Assembly (NCBI GenBank): GCA_017307165.1
Contig: JAFKGK010000012.1
Location: 1 to 64,000, forward strand
Direction of reading: 5' to 3'
Source: Candidatus Melainabacteria bacterium
GTDB taxonomy: Bacteria > Cyanobacteriota > Vampirovibrionia > Obscuribacterales > Obscuribacteraceae
DNA: 64,000 nucleotides
The position numbers and the translations under genes were made by a program. The notes beneath the pieces are model-generated. The model was not told the DNA's origin. It saw only the letters and a list, made by a program, of their open reading frames with translations, and did no database searches. Shown one piece after another: positions 1 to 8,169 of the stretch. Numbering within the stretch: the stretch's first letter is position 1; each line of letters begins with the position of its first letter.

Positions 1-7
1 ATCATGC

Positions 8-57
8 TGTCCGTTCCTCTTGTTATTGTGTCGCAACAACAATTTTAGGGGCGGACA
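8..57. repeat. imperfect inverted repeat beside the RHS breakpoint
   Basis: The outer ends TGTCCG and CGGACA pair, and the interior pairs partly (CCT/AGG, then about 6 of 7 bases around TTATTGT/ACAACAA). The outer bases look like the terminal repeats of an insertion sequence, but only 50 bases lie between them and no transposase is visible. It lies 90 bases before the point where RHS homology begins, so it may be a scar of the rearrangement that truncated that gene. Weak evidence. Confidence 0.2.
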
Positions 58-270
58 CCTTTTTATGCGCGCATATTTTGGCTTCTAATCGCGCAACGAT
101 ATTTTGTTCAAATGATCAGATTTAACGCAAAGTTGCTTTCCGAGTAACACTACGGCACGCCCAACAACCTCAACCAGTACCCCACCGTCGGTGGTGCCAC
201 TCAGTCACACACGACTGACGGACAGCTGCTCAGCGACGCCGTCTGGACCTACCAATACGACGGCGAGGGC

Positions 271-1320
271 ATGCTCATCGCGGCCAACAAGACTGGCGTG
301 GCGGCTTCGTTTAAATACGATCCGTTTAGCCGTCTCATCGAAAGGACAGTCAACACCAACAAGACGCGCTACGTCTACGCAGGCAGCCGCCTGCTCGAAG
401 AATACGATAGCGCAACCAACACCCTGCTCAAGCGCTACGTCTATGCAGGCACCGACGAAGCTGTCATCGAGATCGATGGCGCGGGCAACGTCACCTACCT
501 GCACCAGGACCACCAGAACTCGCTCATCGCACGCGCAAACGGCGCTGGCACTCTGACGGCAAAGTACGAGTATTCGCCGTGGGGTGAAGCGTCGCTGCCT
601 GGCACCGGACTTGGTTACACCGGCCAGCGTTGGGATGCCGATCTTGGCCTCTACAACTACAAGGCCAGGTATTACGATCCGGTCAAGGGGCGCTTCTTGC
701 AGCCTGATCCGGCTGGGTACCAGCAGGACATGAACTTGTACACGTACTGCGTGAATGATCCGGTGAATTTGAGTGATCCGAATGGTGGTCAGGCAGTCGA
801 AGCTCTAAAGTTGGGTCTTGCACCAACTCCTATCGGTGTCGGCATCAGTACTAGCTCCATCATGGTTCAAACGCTTGGTCCTGAACTCCTGAAATCGGCA
901 GGAAGAATAAGAGCGAACACAGAGATATTGGTAAACAACTTCAACTCTACACAGAGCCAAACAAAGGTTAACAAAAATGATCTGAGATCGAAAGAAAATT
1001 CCTACGTATACCAAATTGATGCCCCACAGGGAACACCATCGCCCAACGGGCCTGTTGGAGAAACTGGCATCTATAAAATTGGCATTTCTAGCGATAGTGA
1101 TGCCAACAGACCTTCTACACAAGTAAAACGGCTAAATTTTGGTGTCACTGGGAATCCTTCGAATGGGCCGTACTCTTACCAAATTATTCATGGTGAAATT
1201 ACGGCTCTGCCCGATTCTATGAATCGGCTTGCAGCGAAGTTAATCGAGTCCGGGGAAATCTTGATAATCAGGGCAACATTCGGCCAACAAGAATTGCCAG
1301 GCAATAAAACAGTTTTCTAA
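271..1320 (+). CDS. RHS/YD-repeat protein C-terminal fragment with GIY-YIG-like toxin tip
   Basis: RHS proteins are large secreted shells that deliver a variable C-terminal toxin. Residues 1-175 hold YD-type repeats and the conserved core end (LYNYKARYYDPVKGRFLQPD, then NDPVNLSDPNG). The 175 residues after the core are unlike it and more AT-rich. Within them, YVYQID (245-250), GIYKIGIS (266-273) and QVKRLN (284-289) follow the pattern of the T5orf172/MUG113 branch of GIY-YIG nucleases, with a possible catalytic Glu in the helix near 315-330. RHS-like coding in this frame continues upstream to 148 and stops at a TAA (145-147), with no start or secretion domain, so this is a displaced 3' piece of a much larger gene. 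RHS identity is firm; the nuclease assignment is an inference from short motifs. Confidence 0.8.
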   Translation: MLIAANKTGVAASFKYDPFSRLIERTVNTNKTRYVYAGSRLLEEYDSATNTLLKRYVYAGTDEAVIEIDGAGNVTYLHQDHQNSLIARANGAGTLTAKYEYSPWGEASLPGTGLGYTGQRWDADLGLYNYKARYYDPVKGRFLQPDPAGYQQDMNLYTYCVNDPVNLSDPNGGQAVEALKLGLAPTPIGVGISTSSIMVQTLGPELLKSAGRIRANTEILVNNFNSTQSQTKVNKNDLRSKENSYVYQIDAPQGTPSPNGPVGETGIYKIGISSDSDANRPSTQVKRLNFGVTGNPSNGPYSYQIIHGEITALPDSMNRLAAKLIESGEILIIRATFGQQELPGNKTVF

Positions 1321-1332
1321 TCTCTAAGCCAT

Positions 1333-1363
1333 GCGCCTGCATTAATCGAATTAATGCAGGCGC
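1333..1363 (+). terminator. hairpin after the RHS fragment
   Basis: A perfect 14-base inverted repeat (GCGCCTGCATTAAT and its complement) has a 3-base loop and begins 13 bases after the RHS stop codon. The following bases (TAATTTCC) are only mildly T-rich, so it may terminate inefficiently and allow read-through into the next gene. Confidence 0.5.
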
Positions 1364-1400
1364 TAATTTCCTCATAAGGTATAATACGACCAAAGTGCCC

Positions 1401-2939
1401 ATGTATACTAGAAACACTCCACCAAAAGACATTAAACTAATGACTAATAAAAAGAATTCATCTTATTTAAATTGGGCGAATTTAGTTGGATTATATATCT
1501 GGGATAGCAGATCAGCCAGCTATCCGAAGCTTACGCAAAGATGTCCGAGATATAGAACGCAACCTGCTACAAATCCGTGGACATATCAAAAAGATAAAGA
1601 GCTAATAATTGACGCATTCTCGAAAACAATGGCGCCTCTTCTTGTAGACAGTAATTTTTTTGAAAAGACAAATTTTAAGCTGTTAAACTTTGAGCTAAAT
1701 TTAACCAACTATTGCTGGCCTAGAAAGGTTCAACTTAAGGCCGAAAAGAAAACACTCATCGGAAGGTTAGACCTCCACATCGAAGATATACTTCTACCAT
1801 CAGAACTTTTATCGAAGTTTTTGATTGGATGCGGCATAAAAATTTTCTTGAAAGTTTGCGAAAGCTATAACCTAGATGCTGAAAAAGCACATTCGCTGGT
1901 TGAACAATTCCCTATTAATTTTGTGAATTTTTCATTCAATTACACGCCTCCAGAAGTTGAAATATGCAGCCGTGAAAAGAATCAAAAATCGCCGAGTCTC
2001 ACTGATGAAGAACTCTGTTTTAAGCCAAGAGATCCGTTTAACTGGAAATTATCCACTCCATTTGATTTGGAAAAATTAAGAACTGTTGATCCCGATACTC
2101 AAACTATAGTAATTCTCGCGGAAGAGCATGAGGACACGATAGCATCTATTGCCAATTTAGCCATCACTGCACCAAAAGCGACTGTTGTGTTTGCAACTAC
2201 CGGATTAGCACCTTTGGATCCCAAAGGTCTATCAATCTTCAAGAATATCTCACGATTAGCACTTGATGGTTATTACAGCGCAAGAGCCCTAGACCAACTG
2301 CCGAAACATCTAATAAAGCTAGAAGTAGTAGATGTCGAGTCGTTAAAAGCTGTAGCTCACCTGGACAACCTAGAATCTTTAAAAATAACTGGTAACTTTG
2401 ATGATTTAAACCATCTGAAGCCTATAAGATCTCTGCGAGCGCTAAAGATCGATCAATCATTAATTGCGTCTTTAGAGGCGTTAAAGGATTTTCCAAAACT
2501 ACAATCACTGTCATTGCATCAAAATAAAATTAATTCTTTAAATGATCTTACCACCCTCACAAACCTGAAATTCTTGGAATTATCGAATATGCCCAACCTC
2601 AGCAATATCGATTTTATACAATCTTTGCACAACCTTGAATTTTTACAATTGAATCAATTGGAAAATATCAAAAGCTTGCCGTCATTAACCGGTTTAAAAA
2701 AACTCAAACGGATCAGCCTATGCGAACTTGAAAAATTGAGTGACCTTTCACCTTTAAATGAAGCACCTCAGCTCGAACATTTGATACTTAAAATGATGCA
2801 AAAGATAGAATTAAGAAACCTTTCAACCCTTAAAGGGCACTCATCTTTAAATAGCTTCCTAACAGATAATCTCCAGTTTGAAAAAGTACTGAATTTGTCA
2901 AGAACAAATGCTGGCAGATCCTTTGAGTTCTCTTCATAA
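1401..2939 (+). CDS. leucine-rich-repeat protein, candidate RHS immunity protein
   Basis: This is a protein of about 512 residues. The first 200 or so have no recognised family. From about residue 230 there are repeated LRR units of the LxxLxxLxxL type (LDNLESLKITGNF, FPKLQSLSLHQNKI, LTNLKFLELSNMP). No signal peptide or membrane segment is seen, so it is probably cytosolic. The DNA is much more AT-rich than most of the window, which suggests transfer. It sits directly behind the toxin tip in the same direction, where polymorphic-toxin immunity genes normally lie. The start is uncertain: GTG 1395, ATG 1401 and ATG 1440 are in frame and none has a good ribosome site. The LRR call is firm; the immunity role is inferred from position only. 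Confidence 0.65.
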   Translation: MYTRNTPPKDIKLMTNKKNSSYLNWANLVGLYIWDSRSASYPKLTQRCPRYRTQPATNPWTYQKDKELIIDAFSKTMAPLLVDSNFFEKTNFKLLNFELNLTNYCWPRKVQLKAEKKTLIGRLDLHIEDILLPSELLSKFLIGCGIKIFLKVCESYNLDAEKAHSLVEQFPINFVNFSFNYTPPEVEICSREKNQKSPSLTDEELCFKPRDPFNWKLSTPFDLEKLRTVDPDTQTIVILAEEHEDTIASIANLAITAPKATVVFATTGLAPLDPKGLSIFKNISRLALDGYYSARALDQLPKHLIKLEVVDVESLKAVAHLDNLESLKITGNFDDLNHLKPIRSLRALKIDQSLIASLEALKDFPKLQSLSLHQNKINSLNDLTTLTNLKFLELSNMPNLSNIDFIQSLHNLEFLQLNQLENIKSLPSLTGLKKLKRISLCELEKLSDLSPLNEAPQLEHLILKMMQKIELRNLSTLKGHSSLNSFLTDNLQFEKVLNLSRTNAGRSFEFSS

Positions 2940-3664
2940 CTCCTGTACAAGACCTATCAGATTACTGAAAATCCTGTCACCTGGTTAAGAAAGAGTGTTG
3001 ATGTTCAATTGACTGCTTGGTTTGATGCATGCTGATTCTCAAATCAAAATGAACCAAATCGTATTTTCAATCGTACAATTAGGAGAAAAAGAGAAAGTCT
3101 ATAGACCTCTGTCTTGTTCCCATCTCAAATATAGAGACATATCTCTTGCCCCCTTTTTTTGACCATTACCTTGGCTACTCACGCAATTTATAGGATGCAT
3201 ATTAATCCGAACCATGGTGTTAGCCAATAACCAAGCTAGGAACTTTTTACACTCCATAAAATCATACCCATATTCGCCGAAGCAGAAACTGCAAACTGAT
3301 TTTTACCCCTAACATTTCCCACAAATTACTAATTCCAATTATTATTAGCAACTTTGCCGATTCGATTTTCATGCCAATCTACTGGCACACCAGAAACACC
3401 TCACCCCCAGAGGCTAAAACACCCAGCACGTCTATGATCGCTTCAGCAAATCCACTGGCCACAGGCTGTTTGGTAAAGTCGCTTGCATAGCGTTAACATT
3501 TCCAACTGTTCCCTCGTAGGCCTACGCACGCAGGCAAAACCTCCTTGGGAATACGGCTAAGCTACGTCAATCGCCACAAACAATTGAAATGTCATTTTTT
3601 TCGGAATACTTGAGTGACTAATCATTCATTTTCAGATTTCCTTATTCGAGAAATTAGCTCAATG
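2940..3664. other. AT-rich intergenic stretch with no intact gene
   Basis: About 720 bases are broken by stops in all frames. A short protein-like run is readable on the plus strand around 3432-3500 (VYDRFSKSTGHRLFGKVA) without a start or plausible end, which suggests gene debris. No RNA gene or clear promoter was seen. Confidence 0.5.
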
Positions 3665-3910
3665 CTAATCTTGTGGGCACGAAGGCATGCTCATTGGCAG
3701 ACCGGCAACAAATCCGAGAACCACAGCAGGCAAACACCAACCAAGACCAAACCGATACTTAGTAGAGCCAATCGGCATGCTGGCATATTTTCACAACATA
3801 ACAACGGCAAACCGTAAAAGTCAGTTAGCTCCCCGATTTTCAAAGGACCATTGATGGTGATTCTGACTGTACCCACGCAGTGATAAGGAAACGGATTATA
3901 TTATTAACAC
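3665..3910 (-). pseudogene. possible remnant of a small membrane protein
   Basis: Reading leftward from about 3910, one frame gives a protein-like run (NPFPYHCVGTVRITINGPL, then GELTDFYGLPLLCCENMPA). A shift to a second frame near 3780 continues as MPIGSTKYRFGLGW, a hydrophobic stretch (LPAVVLGFVAGLPM) and a TAG at 3665-3667. The first frame also stays open for 61 residues from GTG 3876, so an intact small membrane protein is the alternative. No family is recognised. Confidence 0.3.
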
Positions 3911-4116
3911 GTCACATCTATTTGCTGCGTCAGCGAGAAACTGGTGCTAATCACTTCTATAATTCGTTTTCCAACAAGCAAAAAGTTTAAAGGCCTTATC
4001 GCCTTTTCTTCGTCAGACATATTATTGACAGCGTCCAATGTTAGGCACCTTCACAATGACACTCCGTCCAATTCGCAATTTTCTTTTGAGCCTTCCTCAA
4101 TAACAAAGCATGCGAC

Positions 4117-4603
4117 CTATCCAGCCTGCTTCTTTTTGTACTCTTGCACCTCAACGCGCTTTTCTCCTCGCTCATAGTTAAATCCAGTCAACTCAAAAGT
4201 AAACCGACTCACCAGAGCCCGTGGCGAGAGATTATTGATTTTGGCAGCTGCATCATCTTTAGACCAGCCTCGGACATTTCACCCCTGTCCAATATCTCTT
4301 CACTGTAGACCAGTGCCCACAGTTCTTTTCCATCGTGCCGTCTGCTGATAAAACTGTACTCCGCACTCTCGCTTACCTGGCCCAAAAATATATCAATCCC
4401 GTTTATATGGGCCAAAATCTTTTCCTCGACCACATTTTCTTCCAGCACTTTGCCGATCAGACAGCAGAGACCTTTGCTGGACTTAAAATGACGCCCTCAT
4501 CATTAAAATACAGCATAGGCTAAAACCAACCAGTTTTGTGCGTCTTGACGCACTCGAGATTAAGACGGTCTCGCAAGACTTCCATGTCGCGCTTGTTGCC
4601 CAT
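4117..4603 (-). pseudogene. frameshifted gene of unknown family, about 160 codons
   Basis: Three frames join into one sensible protein. From ATG 4603 the frame reads 27 codons (NKRDMEVLRDRLNLECVKTH) to an in-frame TAG (4520-4522). It continues in the same frame (MLYFNDEGVILSPAKVSAV) to a TGA at 4457-4459. A second frame takes over as LIGKVLEENVVEEKILAHIN and runs to about 4265. A third frame then gives WSKDDAAAKINNLSPRALV, FTFELTGFNYERGEKRVEV and a TAG at 4117-4119. The parts abut without overlap, as expected of small deletions in a once-intact gene. Sequencing error could explain the shifts, but the stop codon would also be needed. No function is recognised. Confidence 0.6.
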
Positions 4604-4695
4604 TGCAAAAGTAATATCTATACCAAACTTTCTACTCCTGTTATCGCATTTGCGTTAAGCCCGGCCAACCACCCACCCAATGCTACACTCTAAAC

Positions 4696-5709
4696 ATGCA
4701 CAAAAAATGGCTCATCGCACTCATAGGCATCTGCGGCACGGCCGCCCTGGCCGAGTTTGGCTATCTCATGTACCTGCACCAGCAGGACCTCGATGCGCAC
4801 GCCAAAAAGATGAGCTATATCACCACCTGGAAAGACGACATGATCAAAACCGCCCCCCGCGCCCGCAAGCAGATTGCGGAGCTGGAGGGGATCGATAGGG
4901 ATTTTCTCAATCTGATCAGTGCGCCGGCGGACGCGCAGCGGCTCATCGCGTCGATCGCGAGTAACTGGGATGTAAGGGCGCTGCGCCGCAGCCTTGACGT
5001 GCTGCCGGTGCTGCAGGATGGCTCGGCGGCTAAAACCGACCTGCTCGCCCTGGTGGCAAAAAAGACACGGCCGCAATCGGCGAGTTTTGACGAGACCTTG
5101 AGCGATTGGTATCAATTTCTCTGGGAGCAAGAAAAAGTCCAGCAGCCCAAAGACCCATCATATGCGGATTTTAGGGCGGTGCTCTATCGGGATGTCGATC
5201 CGCATTTTGCAATGTATTTTGGCAACGATCGTCTGTGCACGCCGCCCATATCGCAGATCCGTTGGCTGGGCATCCCGCACCGCGCGCTCAAGGTGCGCAC
5301 CCAGACTGACCGCGCGGCCGACGATAGCGACTTGCCACCACTGGCGGATGCAGATGAGATCGTGATCGCAGAACGGCAGCATGAGGAGCTGCCGGTGCCT
5401 CTGGCGCGTCTCAAGACAGCGGGACCGACCAGACAAGATTTTGCTGGCGGCCACATCATGGCTATTTTTTGTCCATCAAAAAATGCGGTTTCTCTTTTTT
5501 ATCTCCCACCAAAATCTCCGCTATTTTCACCCAGTGCCTTTGCCTATAAAGGAGACTGGCTACTAGTCGACGACAAGACGCAGTCGCTCTGGTCGAGCAC
5601 CACGGGCGAGGCCATCGCGGGGCCAGCCGCTGCTACAGGAGAAAAATTGGAGATGATCGCAGGCCGCGCAGGCAAATGGGGACAGTGGAAAGCCGCGCAC
5701 AAAGGCTAG
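4696..5709 (+). CDS. membrane-anchored protein with DUF3179-like domain
   Basis: The protein has 337 residues and an N-terminal hydrophobic segment (residues 5-25, uncleaved anchor or signal). Residues 190-275 follow the DUF3179 pattern: a GIPHRAL element, an acidic stretch ending DEIVIAERQHEELPVPLARL, then GGHIMAIFCPSKNAVSLFYL, comparable to the xVIGVxxxGEARAYPxxxL and VxYCPxxG blocks of that family. The molecular function of DUF3179 proteins is not established. There is no clear ribosome site before the ATG. The stop codon shares the palindrome CTAG (5706-5709) with the convergent next gene. The family call is moderate and made by eye; the coding call is firm. Confidence 0.75.
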   Translation: MHKKWLIALIGICGTAALAEFGYLMYLHQQDLDAHAKKMSYITTWKDDMIKTAPRARKQIAELEGIDRDFLNLISAPADAQRLIASIASNWDVRALRRSLDVLPVLQDGSAAKTDLLALVAKKTRPQSASFDETLSDWYQFLWEQEKVQQPKDPSYADFRAVLYRDVDPHFAMYFGNDRLCTPPISQIRWLGIPHRALKVRTQTDRAADDSDLPPLADADEIVIAERQHEELPVPLARLKTAGPTRQDFAGGHIMAIFCPSKNAVSLFYLPPKSPLFSPSAFAYKGDWLLVDDKTQSLWSSTTGEAIAGPAAATGEKLEMIAGRAGKWGQWKAAHKG

Positions 5710-6335
5710 TTTTTGAGGCCCTTTAGCAGTTCTTTGACCTTGGGATCGCTCAGGAGCGCGGTCGGATCACCGCCACCGCCGAGCTTTTCTTGGAGTCCTG
5801 GGGGCAGCTTGTCCTTAAGATCAGCCGGGATATTGCCGCCGTACTTGGCCTTGAGCTTGGCTATGAGATCGCCGCCAGATGCGCCGCCAGAGCTACCGCT
5901 ACCAGCCATCGCCGAGGGCGGCGGCGATGATGCCGCTACGGGCGGTGCAGGACGCTGAGTCTTGAGCAAGGTACTGCGCTTGGCCTGATCGTCGAGAGAG
6001 GTGTTGAGAGCCTGGATGCGCTTGGCGATGTTGGCTTCGATGTCGCCTGATTTGATGGTTTCTTCGTTGTAGTCAAACGCACTCTGGTAGGCGGCTATGC
6101 CTATGCCCTGGGCCTTTGCCGCGGCGATGCGGGCGAGGAGCTTTTGGCGGGCTTCGAGCATCGGGCCAGGGGCGACGGAGCTGGGAGCAGCAGCGGAAGT
6201 AGGCACGGTTGCGTCAGAGGCCGCTGGAGGGGTCTCCATAGCCTCCTGGGCGTGACCGCCTAATGGCGATGCCCAAAGCCCGGTCGAAGCGATCAGGGTG
6301 GCAAGCAAACAGGTCCTGGTGTGGCAGTTTTTCAT
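5706..6335 (-). CDS. exported Ala/Pro/Gly-rich protein of unknown function
   Basis: A 209-residue protein with a signal peptide (positive start, hydrophobic LLATLIASTGLWA, likely cleavage near HAQ-EA at about residue 30). A Pro/Ser/Ala linker follows, then a helical region (residues 60-115), a second Pro/Gly linker, and a C-terminal part with GGNIPADLKDKLPPGLQEKL and KVKELLKGLKN. The low-complexity linkers suggest an extended periplasmic or surface protein. It is convergent with the preceding gene, the two sharing stop bases. No family recognised. Confidence 0.75.
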   Translation of the reverse strand: MKNCHTRTCLLATLIASTGLWASPLGGHAQEAMETPPAASDATVPTSAAAPSSVAPGPMLEARQKLLARIAAAKAQGIGIAAYQSAFDYNEETIKSGDIEANIAKRIQALNTSLDDQAKRSTLLKTQRPAPPVAASSPPPSAMAGSGSSGGASGGDLIAKLKAKYGGNIPADLKDKLPPGLQEKLGGGGDPTALLSDPKVKELLKGLKN

Positions 6336-6409
6336 AGCGTCTCAATTGGTGGAGTGATTTGCGATGTTTCTCACACCTACTTACCCTCCCGCTGGGTACA
6401 AATAATCAT

Positions 6410-7570
6410 ATGCATTTCCCCTCTGCCACACATGGTCATCTCCCTGCCGCTCTGGCAGCCTTTTGGGTTGCGACTCTGGCTGGTGCGCCATTTTTGGATG
6501 CGGCGGCCCAGCAGGGTGGGCATTATGAGTTTGTGCCGGGGTCCAGGCAGGCTAAGTGGGTGCCGGGGCCGGCGCCTCTGGCGGGTCAGCAAATGCAGCG
6601 TCAGTATCAGGTTGTGGGGGCGCCCGTGCCGACTCAATCGAGAGTGCAGCAAGCAGCGCCGTCTCGCTCGGGATCGCGTCGTGGTGCGGATTACAGCGAT
6701 AGCGTCACTGTGGACGGCCAGACGCGCACCTATGTCATCCATGTGCCTCCGGGCTACGATGGTAAGCGCGCTTTGCCGGTGGTGATGGCTTTTCATGGTC
6801 TGGGCATGAATGCCACCATGATGTACGCCCTGACTGGTTTTACGGGTCTGGCGGATAGGCAGGGTTTTATCGTGATTTTTCCTAATGCGGCTGGTGGGCG
6901 ATGGCAGGATGGGCTGTCCAATGGGCGTGACGATGTGTCGTTTGTACAGGCGATGCTAGCAAAGCTCGAGCGCACGGTGAGCGTGGATACGCGGCGGGTC
7001 TATGCTTGTGGCATTTCTAATGGCGGGTATTTTAGTCAGCTTTTGGCGTTGGCGATGCCGGATCGTATCGCGGCGGCAGGGGTGGTGGCGGCGACACTGA
7101 CGCGAGGCGGGGCGGCGCAGGCGGGAGGCAAGAGTGTGCCGATTGCTTTCTTTTTGGGGACGGACGATCCGCTTTTGCCGTGGGGCGATGGGCGCAACAA
7201 AGAGCTGGGCAAACTAGGTGAAGTGCTGGGGATATCATCGCTGGGCTCGATTGATGGAGCGGCGGCAAAGATCGGCGGACTGTGCACGGTGCCGGAGACG
7301 ATCGCTTTTTGGACCGCCCACAATGGTGCGGGCGGCACGCCATACGTGTCGCAGATGCCCGATCGCGCGCCTAATGATGGGACACGGGTCCAAAAAGAAA
7401 CCTACGGCTCATCCTCCAGCCAGGTCGTGCTGTATCGCATCACTGGCGGTGGGCACACCTGGCCCGGCAGTATCGACCTCAAGGCGATGCGTGATGTGAG
7501 CGGCAATACGAGCCAGGATATAGATGCGACCGAGCTGCTGTGGGATTTTTTCAAGCCGCTCTCGCGATGA
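6410..7570 (+). CDS. exported PHB-depolymerase-family esterase (LpqC-like)
   Basis: An alpha/beta hydrolase of the esterase PHB depolymerase/LpqC family, which hydrolyses polyester or feruloyl-type esters outside the cytoplasm. A signal-like segment (LAALAAFWVATLAGAP) is followed by a linker, then the catalytic domain. The beta-3 loop is VVMAFHGLGMN, the nucleophile elbow is YACGISNGGYFSQ (G-x-S-x-G), and the catalytic His lies in GGGHTWPG near the end. An upstream in-frame TTG at 6359 exists, but ATG 6410 places the signal peptide properly at the N-terminus. A paralogue lacking a signal peptide lies 600 bases downstream. The substrate cannot be told from sequence. Confidence 0.88.
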   Translation: MHFPSATHGHLPAALAAFWVATLAGAPFLDAAAQQGGHYEFVPGSRQAKWVPGPAPLAGQQMQRQYQVVGAPVPTQSRVQQAAPSRSGSRRGADYSDSVTVDGQTRTYVIHVPPGYDGKRALPVVMAFHGLGMNATMMYALTGFTGLADRQGFIVIFPNAAGGRWQDGLSNGRDDVSFVQAMLAKLERTVSVDTRRVYACGISNGGYFSQLLALAMPDRIAAAGVVAATLTRGGAAQAGGKSVPIAFFLGTDDPLLPWGDGRNKELGKLGEVLGISSLGSIDGAAAKIGGLCTVPETIAFWTAHNGAGGTPYVSQMPDRAPNDGTRVQKETYGSSSSQVVLYRITGGGHTWPGSIDLKAMRDVSGNTSQDIDATELLWDFFKPLSR

Positions 7571-7683
7571 CGGCGGCGAGGGGCTTTGCGGGGCTTTTCG
7601 TATTTTCACGGTACTTTCACATGTGTCGGCCTAATGTAGCGATGTGAGCACCACGGGTGCCGCTCCTAACCGAGGTTTGATGC

Positions 7684-8043
7684 ATGATTCAAAACATTCT
7701 CGCGACGATGTCCAGTGCCGGCCTGACCATGCAACCCGCCGCGAGCGTGCTCACCTACCTCGATCTGGATGCGCCGCAAGAGGAGCAGGCGTGCGAGCGC
7801 CGCGCCAACTGCGATATCTTGCCGAGCATACCGCTGCATGCGATCGATCTGGACAAGATCGCAACCGGTGATCTGGTCGTGATCGCGGCTCGTCCTGGCC
7901 GTCAAGATCAATGGGGCGTCGTGACGCGCGATCGGGCAGGCGAGTTGGTGGTGCACCACACAGACAACAGGAGCTGGTCCAAGAGCCCGCTGGAGTTTTT
8001 GAGCAGATGCCAGCGTGTGGTCGAGGCCTATCGGCCCCAATAA
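7684..8043 (+). CDS. small protein with possible CHAP/NlpC-like C-terminus
   Basis: 119 residues with no signal peptide; a GAGG ribosome site lies about 9 bases before the ATG. The C-terminal half (GDLVVIAARPG, WGVVTRDRAGELVVHHTD, then VVEAYRP) resembles the end of the hydrolase encoded at 9729-10490 (PGDAAIGY, HVGFVGNDNLVHNNSS, YVMRP): a beta-rich core in which His sits in the VGVV-type strand. Here that His is replaced by Trp (WGVV), so catalysis is doubtful even if the fold is right. It lies between the two esterase paralogues. Function unknown. Confidence 0.65.
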   Translation: MIQNILATMSSAGLTMQPAASVLTYLDLDAPQEEQACERRANCDILPSIPLHAIDLDKIATGDLVVIAARPGRQDQWGVVTRDRAGELVVHHTDNRSWSKSPLEFLSRCQRVVEAYRPQ

Positions 8044-8169
8044 TTTTTGGGCAGGACACTCTACACATATTTGCCACAGGTGATGGGTATATTAAAAAAG
8101 CGGCCGCCGGTCGCTTTTTCTGCATTTCACTTACTATTTCATCCCCGATTTATTTACCAGGTCCCCATT

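Noticed and set aside
3944-4177. 77-codon plus-strand frame in the accessory region
   Set aside because: It overlaps the minus-strand decayed gene, is Ser/Thr/Phe-rich without structure, and has no ribosome site.
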